Below, in pieces: positions 28,561 through 38,335 of a stretch of 64,000 bases of DNA. This stretch comes from Rhizobium aethiopicum (GTDB taxonomy: Bacteria > Pseudomonadota > Alphaproteobacteria > Rhizobiales > Rhizobiaceae). Each line of letters opens with the position of its first letter. The stretch's first letter is position 1. The DNA is taken from assembly GCF_014197535.1 (NCBI RefSeq), contig NZ_JACIFV010000003.1, positions 124,001-188,000 of the forward strand. Direction: 5' to 3'. The position numbers and the translations under genes are program-made. The notes beneath the pieces were generated by a model that was given only the letters and a program-made list of their open reading frames with translations, was not told the DNA's origin and made no database searches.

Positions 28561-29466
28561 ATCATGCTCGCTTCAAGACGTTTTCTGCCGTCGATTTCGC
28601 ATCTCGCCGCCTTCGAGGCGGTCGCCCGCACAGGCAGCGTGACGGCGGCGGCGCGCGAACTCGATCTGACGCAGAGCGCCGTCAGCCGTCAGGTCAGCGC
28701 ACTGGAGGAGCAGCTCGGCGTCGAGCTCTTCCTGCGTGAACGCCAGACCATGCGGCTGACGCTGGCCGGCGACAGCTATGCCCGCGAGATACGCGAGGCG
28801 CTGCGGCGCATCTCGAGTGCCTCGCTGAACCTGCGCGCCAATCCGCATGGCGGCACGCTCAATCTCGCCATCCTGCCGACCTTCGGCACGCGCTGGCTGG
28901 CACCGCGCCTGGGGGGCTTTCTTAGCACCAATCCCGGCGTAACCATCAATTTGGCGACCCGGCTCTCGCCCTTCGACTTCCGGCTCGATTCGATCGACGC
29001 CGCGATCCATTTCGGCCACCCGCACTGGCCCGGCGCGGAACTGACCTTGCTGATGTCGGAACGCACGGTGCCGGCCTGCAGTCCCGATTTTCTGCAACAG
29101 CACAGGATTTCACGGCCAGAGGATCTGCTTGCCGTTCCGCTTCTGCATCTGACGACGCGCCCCGATGCCTGGGAGCAATGGTTTGCCGGCAATGGCGTTT
29201 CCTTCGAAAGCGTGCACGGCATGCTCTTCGATCAGTTCGCCACCGCAGCGCAGGCGGCGATCGCCGGTCTCGGTGTCGCCCTGTTGCCGACATTCCTGAT
29301 GCAGGAAGAACTCAGGCGCGGCGATCTCGTCGCCGCCGTCGACCGGGAGATGGAGAGCCGCGAGCGCTATTATCTTGCCTGTCCCAGCGAGCGCGCCGAT
29401 TATGCGCCCCTCGCCGCCTTTCGCGACTGGATCGTCGCGGAAGCGACGGCCGGAGAGACCACGTGA
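28558..29466 (+). CDS. LysR family transcriptional regulator
   Basis: The protein has 302 residues. The N-terminal winged HTH is SISHLAAFEAVARTGSVTAAARELDLTQSAVSRQVSALEEQLGVELFLR (residues about 12-60), followed by a LysR substrate-binding domain containing AILPTFGTRWLAPRLGGFL, which is GcvA-like. It is divergent from the lysine-catabolism genes and probably activates them in response to a pathway intermediate. ATG codons at 28558 and 28564 are both possible. Confidence 0.93.
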   Translation: MIMLASRRFLPSISHLAAFEAVARTGSVTAAARELDLTQSAVSRQVSALEEQLGVELFLRERQTMRLTLAGDSYAREIREALRRISSASLNLRANPHGGTLNLAILPTFGTRWLAPRLGGFLSTNPGVTINLATRLSPFDFRLDSIDAAIHFGHPHWPGAELTLLMSERTVPACSPDFLQQHRISRPEDLLAVPLLHLTTRPDAWEQWFAGNGVSFESVHGMLFDQFATAAQAAIAGLGVALLPTFLMQEELRRGDLVAAVDREMESRERYYLACPSERADYAPLAAFRDWIVAEATAGETT

Positions 29467-29534
29467 GGAACGGCTTGCATCCGCATGGCGCTTTCGACCA
29501 TTATGCGGGCCAAACAACTTTGCAGGAAATTTCC

Positions 29535-29771
29535 ATGAAGCCGATCTTCGTCCAGCTCCAATGCGCCCCCGGCAAGACCTATGAGGTCGCCGACGCGATC
29601 TACCAGACCGAGCTGGTCTCGGAGCTCTATTCCACAAGCGGCGATTACGACCTGCTGTTGAAGGTCTATATCGAGGAAGGCCAGGATATCGGCAAGTTCA
29701 TCAACGACAATATCGCCAATATTCCAGGCATCGTCCGGTCGCTGACGACGCTCACCTTCAAAGCCTTCTGA
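29535..29771 (+). CDS. Stand-alone Lrp/AsnC ligand-binding (RAM) domain protein
   Basis: This 78-residue protein has only the C-terminal Lrp/AsnC effector domain: MKPIFVQLQCAPGKTYEVADAI, then ELYSTSGDYDLLLKVYIEE with the GxYDLLL core, and a C-terminal TLTTLTF strand. There is no HTH. The start has AGGA eight bases upstream. Such small RAM proteins form oligomers that bind amino acids. Its place 68 bp after the LysR gene suggests a sensing or modulatory role for amino acid catabolism, which is inference. Confidence 0.9.
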   Translation: MKPIFVQLQCAPGKTYEVADAIYQTELVSELYSTSGDYDLLLKVYIEEGQDIGKFINDNIANIPGIVRSLTTLTFKAF

Positions 29772-29915
29772 ACTCCCGTCAGACACGATTAACCCTGTTG
29801 CGAAGAATCGCTTCCGCAGGACGTTGCTGAACCCACGCCTTAACGCCTGAGATATCTGGTCGTTGCTATAAATCCGCGCCAACACGAGTTTGGCGCGCGC
29901 AGCGATAGGTGGAAA

Positions 29916-31094
29916 ATGGCGATCGTCGAGGCAGATAGTGGGCGCGAGAATCCGCAGCCGCAAACGGCTCCGCTGATCGTCCATGTCGTGCGCCAGTTCC
30001 TGCCCAATCGCGGCGGCCTGGAAGACGTCGTCGCCAATCTCAGCCGCCAGACCCTCCGGCGTGGCTATCGTGTCCGCGTCGTCACGCTGAACTCGCTGTT
30101 CACCGCGCCTGAAGATAAGCTGCCGGCTTGCGAGAATATCGACGGCATCGAGGTGGTGCGCATCCCGTGGTCCGGCAGCTGTCGCTATCCGTTGGCGCCG
30201 CAGGTTTTTCGCCATCTCGGCGACGCCGATCTCGTGCACGTCCATGCGATCGACTTCTTCTTCGATGCGCTCGCCTGGGGCCGGATGCTGCACGGCAAGC
30301 CGATGATCGTCACCACCCATGGCGGTTTCTTCCACACCAGGAAATACGCGGCGATCAAGAAGATATGGTTCCGCACGCTGACCCGCGCCTCGGCGAGGGC
30401 CTATCGCCGTGTGGTCTGCTGTAGCGCCTCCGATCTCAAGCAGTTTTCCGAGATCGTGCCGGACAGCGTGCTGATCGAGAACGGCGCCGATATCGGCAAG
30501 TTCGCCGACACCGCCTCACGCCTGGCAAGGCGCCGCATCGTCAGCATCGGCCGATTTTCGGTGAACAAGCGGCTGGACCACCTGCTCGACGCGATGGCTG
30601 TCCTGAAGGGCCGCGATCCGGAATGGCATCTCGACATCGTCGGAGCCGAATCCGACCGGAATCGGGTGGATATCGAAGGCAAGATCGAAAGCCGGGACCT
30701 GACCGGCCGCGTCACCCTGCATGTGTCGCCAGACAACGAGACCATCCGCCGCATCATCACCGCAGCCTCGCTCTTCGCGTCCGCCTCGGAATATGAAGGT
30801 TTCGGCCTGGTGGCGCTGGAGGCGATGAGCGCCGGCCTGCTGCCGGTGCTGAACGCCAACGATGCCTTTCAAACACTTGCCGAGCGGCATGCCGTCATCA
30901 GGCTTGCCGATTTCACCAGTCCGGAGACTGCCGCGACGGCCATGGAATCGGCTTATGCCGACCTTGCGTGCCGGCCGCACGCCCTTCGCTCGGAGCTCCT
31001 TGACGCCGCGCGCGGCTATTCCTGGGATATCGTCGCCGGGCGTTACATCGATCTCTACAGATCGCTCGATATCGCCGCCGCGGAAAGCCTCTGA
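29916..31094 (+). CDS. Glycosyltransferase family 4 protein
   Basis: This 392-residue GT-B transferase has an N-terminal acceptor domain with VRQFLPNRGGLEDVVANLSRQ and a C-terminal GT4 donor domain with RIVSIGRFSVNKRLDHLLDAM and SEYEGFGLVALEAMSAG (the EX7E motif binding the nucleotide sugar). The HGGFF and HVHAIDFFFD segments are typical. It converges on the flippase-hydrolase fusion gene and probably builds the same cell-surface glycan. Sugar and linkage cannot be predicted. Confidence 0.92.
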   Translation: MAIVEADSGRENPQPQTAPLIVHVVRQFLPNRGGLEDVVANLSRQTLRRGYRVRVVTLNSLFTAPEDKLPACENIDGIEVVRIPWSGSCRYPLAPQVFRHLGDADLVHVHAIDFFFDALAWGRMLHGKPMIVTTHGGFFHTRKYAAIKKIWFRTLTRASARAYRRVVCCSASDLKQFSEIVPDSVLIENGADIGKFADTASRLARRRIVSIGRFSVNKRLDHLLDAMAVLKGRDPEWHLDIVGAESDRNRVDIEGKIESRDLTGRVTLHVSPDNETIRRIITAASLFASASEYEGFGLVALEAMSAGLLPVLNANDAFQTLAERHAVIRLADFTSPETAATAMESAYADLACRPHALRSELLDAARGYSWDIVAGRYIDLYRSLDIAAAESL

Positions 31095-31116
31095 CCTACC
31101 CCGCAGAAGACCCCGC

Positions 31117-34100
31117 TTACGCTCTTGCGAGACGAATGATCTCGTCGAGGACGAATTTACGCGATTGCGGCGGCGTCAGATTGTGGTCCGCATCCGGCAG
31201 CATCAGCAGCCGCACGTTCGAATAGCGGGAAAGCCTGGCGCCACGCGGGCCGAAATGGAAATAGACATGGTCGAGACCGACGTCGCCTTCGCTGTAGATC
31301 AGCGTCAGCGGCACCTTGCGCCTGCCGAACAGCGCGAAGGACTGCCGGACCTCGCGGGCGATATGGCGCCGGTCGGGAAGCAGTTCGAGCAGCGGCGCGA
31401 CGAAGGGCGACAGTCGCCGGCCGCCGGCGATGACGATATTCCGCAGCGCCGACACCACGTCCACCTGACCGCGCAGCAGCCGCTTCAGCGTGTCGAGCCT
31501 CGCCAGGCGCTGGCCGTAATCGTCGAGGCTACGGGGAACGGAGACGACATGCTCGCGGCGCACCGGCACCTTCGGATCCCAGTAATAGACGAAGGGATTG
31601 ATCGAGACGACCGCCTTCAGCCGTTCGTCGGCAACGCCGGCGCGGAAGGCGACATAGCCGCCGCTGCAGCGGCCGGCGACCATGATGGGGCCGGCAACGA
31701 CGCTTTCGAGCAGATCGAGCGCGGCGATCGCATCGTCGGTCTGTGTCATCGAATAAAGCACCTGCTCCGGCGCATCCGGCCGCGGCGGGCTGTCGCCGAC
31801 ATTGGCGGAATCGAAGCGCAGCGACACGACGCCCTGGCGGGCGAGTTCGCGCGCCATGTCTACCGTCGTCCGCCCCCAGCCGGCATGCCGGTCATAGGCG
31901 GTCGACAGGAAGAGCACGGCATTGCCCTTGATCTCGCCGAGCGGCCGACTGACGACACCGACCAGATGATCGTGACTTCCGAAACGCACCGGCATTTCCA
32001 AGAAACCTTCGCCGGCAAGCGGCGTGGTTTCGATCGCTGCCGGCGAATGAGCGGCGGATGTCTCCGCCGTCGCCGTCTTCAGCCAAGCCGTCAGAAGCTC
32101 GACGACATCCATGGGTGTCTTGGCGAAGAGCGGATTGGTGACGAGCTCGTCATAGCCGTCGAACACTTTCTGCTCGACATTGGCGCCAAGCGCCTGCAGC
32201 GCATCGGCAAAGCCGGTATCCTCGGCCCTGACCGGACGTTCGAGGATCAGGTAGCGTGACGCCGCCAGCCCCTGCGGTGCGGCGATGTTGAGCTTGCCGA
32301 GCTCGGCGGCGATCTCTTCCGGCATGACAAGCCCGGCGATCTGCACCTTTGCAGCCTGCACGTGCTCATGGCCGAGGCCGAGATCGGCGTCGATGATCTT
32401 CGACCACATGTTGAGTTCACGCATATAGGCGCGGCCGCTCAGCACTGGTGCCAACATGACGAGGCTGTCGACGCCCTCGATCGACGAGCCGATGCGCTGA
32501 GCAAGGGTCGCGCCGAGACCCTGGCCGATCAGGATGATGCGGTCGCAGCCGGTAAGCGATTTCAGCTTGGCGGCCGCCGCGCGGATCGAGTTTTCCCAGG
32601 TTTCCAGCCTTGCCGGCAGCGCACCGAAATCGAGCGCATCGCCGGTGCCGCGGTAATCGAAGCGCAGGCTGGGTACGCCGATATCGGAGAAATGTTCGGC
32701 CGCGACGCGGAAGAACTTGCGGCTGCACATTTCCTCGAAGCCCCAGGGGCTGACGAAGAGCACCGCAGCCGAGCGCTTCCCGGCTTGAGGATTTTCCGGC
32801 ATGAACAGCCCGATCGTGCCGTCGAAAGCGACGGGCAGAGCGGCGCTGCGTCCGGCACCTTCGGCCGGTTCGAGCGAAAGTTCGCCGGGCGCGACCTTGG
32901 CGCGGTCGGGATCGCCGGGGCGCCCCGGCGCAATGAAGTCGATCACGCGGCCGACTGGCCGCCGCAGCGCCGACGGCATCTTTTCGACAATGGAGCGCAT
33001 GACCTCGACATCCTCGAGGGGCACGGCGCGCAGCACGCGGAGTGCGGCGAAATGTGCGAGCATGCCGGCGATGATCGCGGAGATAAGGCCGATCGGGCCA
33101 TGGACGAATTCCAGCACTGAAATCGCCGCGCAGGCGCACAAGACGGAGGCGAGCGTCACCTTCGTCAGGCTTGCGTAGAGACCCGAAAGCTGAGACCCGA
33201 ATCCTGTCTGTCTGATCATCATCACCGACATCGCAACGAACACGAGAATGCGCACGATTGCGGCCCCCTCGGCGGCAAGCCTAGGTACGATCAGTAAACA
33301 ACCCGCTACCATGAGGAGGCCACCTATCACACTGATGTTCAGGCGGGAGCGGACCTTGTCCATCGACAGCAGATAGAGGCTGAGGATCTGCATAAAGGTG
33401 TAGGCGGGAGCGACGAGCGCGAGCAGCGCGACCACCGTGCCGCTGCGGCGGAAGGCTTCCCCGAACAGGACGAGCACCAGTTCGCTGGAGATCGCGGCCA
33501 GCCCGAGGCTCATCGGCAGCACGATATAGGCCATGCTGCGGGTGACGGCGGCGAAGACCTCGACCGGCAAGGTCGAATCGTCGCTGCTGTGCCGCCGTTC
33601 GGAATAATAGGGCAGCAGGCTGCCGGTCATCTGGATCGGCAGTTGCAGCGCGATGTTGGCGATCGACAGACCGACGGCATAATAGCCGACCATTTCCACC
33701 GACCAGAACTGCTGCAGGAAGAGCAGTTCGAGCCGGTTGAGGAAGATAGAATCGATGATGAACTGGATCGATAGGATGATGGAGGAGGAGGCGAGGTATT
33801 TCAGTGAAACCCCGCACCAGTCGCGCCGGGTAAGAAGGATCGGCAGTGTGGCGAAAAACAGCACGAGCTGGCCGAGCGCATAACCGACGAGAACGCCTTC
33901 TACGCCATAAAGCACGGCGCCGGCGGCGACACCGGCGAGCTGGATGATCGAGACGGCGACGGTCAGTTTGAAGAAGCTGCCCAGCCTCTTTTCGCCGATC
34001 AGGTAGAATTTGACGAAAGATCCGATCGCTTGGACGAAGAACAGCACTCCAGTGACGAGCGCGACGGAAGGCGCGGTTTTCGCCCAGTGCATCTCCTCGG

Positions 34101-34428
34101 AGGTCAGGAAGAACAGGGCATAGAGCGCCAGCAGCAGCACCGTCGAAAACATCATGAAGCTGACGAGGATGGCGGCAAAGCCTCTCCGGCGTCCCGCGTC
34201 ATAGCCCTCCGCCGAAAGCTGCGGCAGGGTCTTCAGCAGCGTGATGCTGGAGCCGAGCTCGGCGATCGAGGCGCCTGTCATCACCAGCCACAGCGAGAAG
34301 GCGACGATGCCGTTGGCTTCCGGTCCAAGCAGACGCGCGGTGATGATCGAGGAGACGAAGCCCGTCAGCAGCAGCAGCATGCCTGCCGCCGCATTCATCA
34401 CCGAATTTGCGATAATACCCTTCGACAT
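31117..34428 (-). CDS. Polysaccharide flippase (Wzx/MATE-like) fused to two alpha/beta-hydrolase domains
   Basis: The protein has 1103 residues. Residues ~1-470 hold 12-14 hydrophobic helices of the MVF/O-antigen flippase type (ARLLGPEANGIVAFSLWLV at ~31-49). Residues ~535-790 are an alpha/beta hydrolase (FVSPWGFEEMCSRKFFR, RFDYRGTGDALDFG) whose nucleophile elbow reads GQGLG (635-639), with Gly at the catalytic Ser position. Residues ~810-1103 form a second hydrolase (FDSANVGDSPP) with elbow GRCSG (919-923), placing Cys921 as nucleophile, and a late His in DADHNLTP. Both hydrolases resemble those accompanying exopolysaccharide/exosortase loci. It probably exports and modifies a lipid-linked glycan, with the hydrolases on one face of the membrane. 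No internal stop is present, so the fusion is real in this sequence. Confidence 0.88.
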   Translation of the reverse strand: MSKGIIANSVMNAAAGMLLLLTGFVSSIITARLLGPEANGIVAFSLWLVMTGASIAELGSSITLLKTLPQLSAEGYDAGRRRGFAAILVSFMMFSTVLLLALYALFFLTSEEMHWAKTAPSVALVTGVLFFVQAIGSFVKFYLIGEKRLGSFFKLTVAVSIIQLAGVAAGAVLYGVEGVLVGYALGQLVLFFATLPILLTRRDWCGVSLKYLASSSIILSIQFIIDSIFLNRLELLFLQQFWSVEMVGYYAVGLSIANIALQLPIQMTGSLLPYYSERRHSSDDSTLPVEVFAAVTRSMAYIVLPMSLGLAAISSELVLVLFGEAFRRSGTVVALLALVAPAYTFMQILSLYLLSMDKVRSRLNISVIGGLLMVAGCLLIVPRLAAEGAAIVRILVFVAMSVMMIRQTGFGSQLSGLYASLTKVTLASVLCACAAISVLEFVHGPIGLISAIIAGMLAHFAALRVLRAVPLEDVEVMRSIVEKMPSALRRPVGRVIDFIAPGRPGDPDRAKVAPGELSLEPAEGAGRSAALPVAFDGTIGLFMPENPQAGKRSAAVLFVSPWGFEEMCSRKFFRVAAEHFSDIGVPSLRFDYRGTGDALDFGALPARLETWENSIRAAAAKLKSLTGCDRIILIGQGLGATLAQRIGSSIEGVDSLVMLAPVLSGRAYMRELNMWSKIIDADLGLGHEHVQAAKVQIAGLVMPEEIAAELGKLNIAAPQGLAASRYLILERPVRAEDTGFADALQALGANVEQKVFDGYDELVTNPLFAKTPMDVVELLTAWLKTATAETSAAHSPAAIETTPLAGEGFLEMPVRFGSHDHLVGVVSRPLGEIKGNAVLFLSTAYDRHAGWGRTTVDMARELARQGVVSLRFDSANVGDSPPRPDAPEQVLYSMTQTDDAIAALDLLESVVAGPIMVAGRCSGGYVAFRAGVADERLKAVVSINPFVYYWDPKVPVRREHVVSVPRSLDDYGQRLARLDTLKRLLRGQVDVVSALRNIVIAGGRRLSPFVAPLLELLPDRRHIAREVRQSFALFGRRKVPLTLIYSEGDVGLDHVYFHFGPRGARLSRYSNVRLLMLPDADHNLTPPQSRKFVLDEIIRLARA

Positions 34429-34452
34429 CTGTCCATCCGCCAGGATCGACCC

Positions 34453-34555
34453 AAAACGCGCCGCGATCTTTCAGATCGGCTTCTCGCGCTTTAGCTCTTT
34501 GTTTTTACGCTTGTCTTTATCGCAAACCGCTGCACATTTTTGCGCGACGTGCTCT
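34453..34555 (-). repeat. Dispersed ~105-bp intergenic repeat, copy B
   Basis: Read on the minus strand, the segment runs AGAGCACGTCGCGCAAAAAT through CTGAAAGATCGCGGCGCG. It aligns almost base for base with copy A at 53309-53414 (plus strand), with scattered substitutions and a few single-base indels. It lies in the upstream region of the flippase fusion gene, so it separates that gene's promoter from the glycosyltransferase upstream on the same strand. Confidence 0.8.
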
Positions 34556-34618
34556 AAGCCGCATACCCGCCATCTCTAATGCCAAAATGTTAAAATAAAG
34601 CGGAGTGGCGACCTCACC

Positions 34619-35797
34619 TTAGCTGGCCTGCATCGCCGCCAGCTTCTGGAGCGCCTTCTCATAGCTGTTCTCCGCGAGATAGCGCAGCAGGAACTCCCGC
34701 GCCTTCCCGGCCTTCTCTCGTGCACGCTCGGGCGCACGGAAGATATCGCCGAGATGTGCGGCCGCGATTTCAGGAGAGGGATCTGCCCAGACCGCGCTTT
34801 CGAGCCCGGCAAATTCAGGATGGGTATCGACGACGGGAATGAGGGGGGTGTCGACCAGCCAGGTATTGTCGGGATCGCAGAAATCTTCCGTACCCGACCA
34901 GGCAGTGGAAACGACAGGCGTATGCTGCATGATCGCCTCGGCCACCGTCAGCCCGAAGCCTTCCGAGCGATGCAGCGAGAGATAGGCATTGGAAGAGCGG
35001 ATGAGGCCGTTGATCTCGGCGTCCGAGAGCTTGTCGGTGATGATCCTGATACGGCTGTTGCCGGCGACCGAAGCAATCACATCGCGCAAGCCCTGATCCT
35101 TGTCGATATCGCCGCTCGCCTTCATCAGCAGAAAGGCGCTCGGGCATTCGGCGCCGAACAGTCTGAAAGCTTCGATGACGGCTTGCGGGTTCTTCCGGTT
35201 GATCGAGGAGCCGGCGCTGAAGATGAAGCTGACGAGAAAGGCATCTTTCTCGATGCCCAACTTCTCCCGTATGCCCTCTGCGGCCGGCTTCTCGGTTACG
35301 GGATGCGGAACCACCATGACGGGCGCCGCCGTCAGCGGCGCAATCGTCCGCCTGGTGAATTCCGAGGGGACGAAGACGGCATTCATGTAACGCAATCCGT
35401 TGCGCCACTCCGCCGGCACCACTTCAAGCTCCCAGGCGAAATAGCCGATGTTGAAGGCGCGAGTGAAATTGGCGACACCCATCTTCAGAATGGCCCGCGG
35501 CAGCATCGGCGGATTGAGATGCCAGATACGGCTTCCCGGCGGTTCGGCCGAAAGGTGCGACGAAGCCCAGCCGGCAAAGGATTTTTCACCCGGGTGCGTG
35601 CTGACATCTGAGAGCGAAATCGCTCGCCCCGCCTCCGAAAGCGCCCCGGCACAGAGCCTTGCCGATTCACCGATACCAACGGGCATCGAGAGATAGCCGA
35701 CGATTTCGACCGGCTTGCGTGGATTGAAGGCGAGGCGCGACCGCGGGATCAGCCGCTGCAGGATATGGGCGCGTAGATAGCGGTATACCGTTCTCAA
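34619..35797 (-). CDS. Glycosyltransferase family 4 protein
   Basis: This 392-residue GT-B enzyme has the N-terminal EIVGYLSMPVGIGESARLCAGAL (a GIGE motif of mannosyltransferase-like proteins) and the donor-site SEGFGLTVAEAI (EX7E). FSAGSSINRKNPQAVIEAFRLF marks the start of the C-terminal domain. It is 41 bp downstream of the GH2 gene on the same strand and ends the run that starts with the carrier protein. It is probably part of the same glycan pathway. Substrate unknown. Confidence 0.91.
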   Translation of the reverse strand: MRTVYRYLRAHILQRLIPRSRLAFNPRKPVEIVGYLSMPVGIGESARLCAGALSEAGRAISLSDVSTHPGEKSFAGWASSHLSAEPPGSRIWHLNPPMLPRAILKMGVANFTRAFNIGYFAWELEVVPAEWRNGLRYMNAVFVPSEFTRRTIAPLTAAPVMVVPHPVTEKPAAEGIREKLGIEKDAFLVSFIFSAGSSINRKNPQAVIEAFRLFGAECPSAFLLMKASGDIDKDQGLRDVIASVAGNSRIRIITDKLSDAEINGLIRSSNAYLSLHRSEGFGLTVAEAIMQHTPVVSTAWSGTEDFCDPDNTWLVDTPLIPVVDTHPEFAGLESAVWADPSPEIAAAHLGDIFRAPERAREKAGKAREFLLRYLAENSYEKALQKLAAMQAS

Positions 35798-35838
35798 ATT
35801 ACGATCTTTCGGTGAGTTTGCATTGTTCGCTGCGAGCC

Positions 35839-38319
35839 TCAGCCCGTGAGCCCGATGCTACGCGAACTGCCTAGGCTTCTGATTTCGCCCGTCGGCGGAA
35901 CGTCGCTCTCAGTGCCGGAGAGCGCGGAGAGCTTCACGCGCCGCACCGGGCCGGGAGCAAGGTGGAACCAGTCGTCGTCGGCCCTGTAGCCTTCGACGTC
36001 GATATGCACCGATTGCGCCAGCCGGTCGGTCCTGAGATCGATGACCCAGCTGTCGCCGTCTCTGCCGAGCGACGCTTCGATGCTGGCGTCGTGCAGTGCT
36101 TTTCCGCGTCCGCAGGGGAAATGGAAGCTCTCGGCGAGAACGGCCCCATCGGCGAGGGATCGCAGGCGCGCCAAGCTTGCATCATGCGCCGGTGGGCCGA
36201 AACGGAAGGCATAGGTCGTATCGAAAAAGGCGCCGAACAGCGCGGTCGAGGCAAGGCGTTCCACGCTTCTTGCCGCCAGCTTGAAAGCCATGTTGCCGCT
36301 GACGACCTGCTGTTTTCCATCACGTAGGCAGACGACCTCGAGCTCCAGATCGAGGTCGGTGTCCGTCTCGTTGACGACATGCACGTCGAGGCCATTGGTT
36401 CCCTCATCGGTGAAGACCGCCTGAACCGGCCGGAAGGCACGTCGCATCGCATACCAGACAGGTTTCGGCTCGCCGGTGGAATCGATGACGCCCCAGCCGG
36501 GGCCGGGCAGCAGGTCCTGCAGCGTCCAGACGAGCGCTCCGTTGCAGCCGGAGCCCTTGCGCCGCCATTCGGCGAAGGTCTCTTCGATGACCTCGCCGGT
36601 AACGGCACGGGAAAAGTCGAGATAGCGTTCCTGATCTTCGCGGCGCACCAGGGCCGGATCGAAATCGTAGAGAAGCTCCAGATAAAAGTCGCGAACATCC
36701 TCGAAATCCCATGATGCGCTCCGGTCGCGGGGCACCCGCGCCTTCCACTGCGGGCTATGGACGGCGGGCACGTCGAGATGGCGCTGCAGCGTCCTTTGCT
36801 GCGGCACATGCGCAAAGGCGAGGCTTTCGGAGGCAAAGCGCACATCGGCGCGGCGGGCATCGGCAATCGGCCTCATATAGGCGCCGACGCCGTAATAATG
36901 CGCAATGCCTGAATTGGGCGAAAAGGGCATCGCTCCGCCATAGGGCGAATTCGGCACATAGGGCACGTCGGGACGCATGCGCGCGGCGATGGCCGGGATG
37001 ATTTCGTCGGTGACCGGTCCACTCCAGAATTCCATGGGCAGGCCGAGCATCGCCGCCTGCTGATGGATCTCGCTGCCGCCGCAGAGAACGGCAAGGGAAG
37101 GCGACGCCTGGACGCCGTACAGGAATTCCTCGATTTCGGCATGCACATGGCCAAGAAAGGCCTTGTCGTTGCGCGGATAGTCGAAATTGGCGAACATGAA
37201 ATCCTGCCACACGAGCAGGCCGAGCTCGTCGCAGAGCGCAAAGAAATCGGGTGTCTCGTAAGCCATGGTGCCGCCGATACGGATCATGTTCATGCCGGCT
37301 TGCCAGGCAAGCCGCAGGAACGGCTCATAATCCGCCCTCCCGCCTGGCAGCCGCGCAATATCGGCGGTCGTCCAGACCGCGCCGCGGCAGAAGACCCGCT
37401 CGCCGTTGACAAGGAGCGCGAAGTCTTCGCCATCCGCACCGCGATCGACGTCGATGCGCCGGAAGCCGGTGCTCCCGAGCGAATATTCCTCGCCATCGGA
37501 AACCAGCGTCAGATCGTAGAGACGCGGATTGCCGTGCGTATGCGGCCACCAGGGCTCGATGTCGGAGAGCTTGAGGATAGCCGAGTAATGATTTTCGCCG
37601 ATCTTCTCGAAAGGCTGTTCCATGCCGCCGCAGCGCAGCAGCATTGACGGATCTTCGGCATTGTTATGCAGAGAAACGCTCAGCCGGCCGACGCCGCTCT
37701 CCTCCAGGACCGCGCGGATGGAGACATTGTCGATCGATACGGTATCGCGTTGCACCAATGAAATCGGCCGCCACGGCCCGACCGCATGGATATCCGGGCA
37801 CCAGCCCGGCATATGGCCGAGCAGTGTCGTGCGGAAATTCTTCAGGCCCGCCGGCGTGATCATCTGCGGCCGCCAGCGCGCCCGCGGGCCGGGTTCGGAC
37901 AGCCGGGGGCCGAGCGCCCGGAAGCAGAGCGCTAGCTCGTCGCCGCCCGAAAGCGTCACCGGGAGCTCATGCGCCGTGAACATGCTTTCGGAAAAGAGGA
38001 TTTCCTGACCGTTGAGGAAGACATTGCAGATCGTGGCCAGCCCGCCGAAACGCAGGATGGCTTCGCCGGGCTCGGCATCAAAAAGCCGGCACACGTACCA
38101 GGCGTCCTTCATATTCAGCGGTTCGGGATTTTCCCGGTCGAAGAGCCCTGCTTTTTCAAGCGCGGCCGCAACGGTGCCGGGAACGGGCGCTGGAATGAAC
38201 TGCGCGGAAAGATGAATATCGTGCGGTAGGGCGCAGGCGCCCGGCTCCGTCAGGACCAGGTTCCAGCCTTCGGAAAGCACACTTTCCCGGGCTCCGATGC
38301 TTGCCAAACGCCCCCGCAT
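35839..38319 (-). CDS. Glycoside hydrolase family 2 protein (beta-mannosidase-like)
   Basis: This protein of about 826 residues starts at MRGRLASIGARES, with GGAG nine bases upstream. The N-terminal sugar-binding domain shows PVPGTVAAALEKAG and DAWYVCRLF; then come an immunoglobulin-like domain (GSTGFRRIDVDRG) and a TIM barrel with MNMIRIGGTMAYETPDFFALCDELGLLVWQDFMFANFDYP, typical of GH2 mannosidases. The acid/base Glu is likely in LCGGSEIHQQ and the nucleophile in FASESLAFAHVPQ. No signal peptide is visible, so a cytoplasmic role, for example trimming or remodelling of a glycan intermediate, is possible. It sits 17 bp after DUF1839. Confidence 0.9.
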   Translation of the reverse strand: MRGRLASIGARESVLSEGWNLVLTEPGACALPHDIHLSAQFIPAPVPGTVAAALEKAGLFDRENPEPLNMKDAWYVCRLFDAEPGEAILRFGGLATICNVFLNGQEILFSESMFTAHELPVTLSGGDELALCFRALGPRLSEPGPRARWRPQMITPAGLKNFRTTLLGHMPGWCPDIHAVGPWRPISLVQRDTVSIDNVSIRAVLEESGVGRLSVSLHNNAEDPSMLLRCGGMEQPFEKIGENHYSAILKLSDIEPWWPHTHGNPRLYDLTLVSDGEEYSLGSTGFRRIDVDRGADGEDFALLVNGERVFCRGAVWTTADIARLPGGRADYEPFLRLAWQAGMNMIRIGGTMAYETPDFFALCDELGLLVWQDFMFANFDYPRNDKAFLGHVHAEIEEFLYGVQASPSLAVLCGGSEIHQQAAMLGLPMEFWSGPVTDEIIPAIAARMRPDVPYVPNSPYGGAMPFSPNSGIAHYYGVGAYMRPIADARRADVRFASESLAFAHVPQQRTLQRHLDVPAVHSPQWKARVPRDRSASWDFEDVRDFYLELLYDFDPALVRREDQERYLDFSRAVTGEVIEETFAEWRRKGSGCNGALVWTLQDLLPGPGWGVIDSTGEPKPVWYAMRRAFRPVQAVFTDEGTNGLDVHVVNETDTDLDLELEVVCLRDGKQQVVSGNMAFKLAARSVERLASTALFGAFFDTTYAFRFGPPAHDASLARLRSLADGAVLAESFHFPCGRGKALHDASIEASLGRDGDSWVIDLRTDRLAQSVHIDVEGYRADDDWFHLAPGPVRRVKLSALSGTESDVPPTGEIRSLGSSRSIGLTG

Positions 38320-38335
38320 TGTCTGATCTCCGGCC

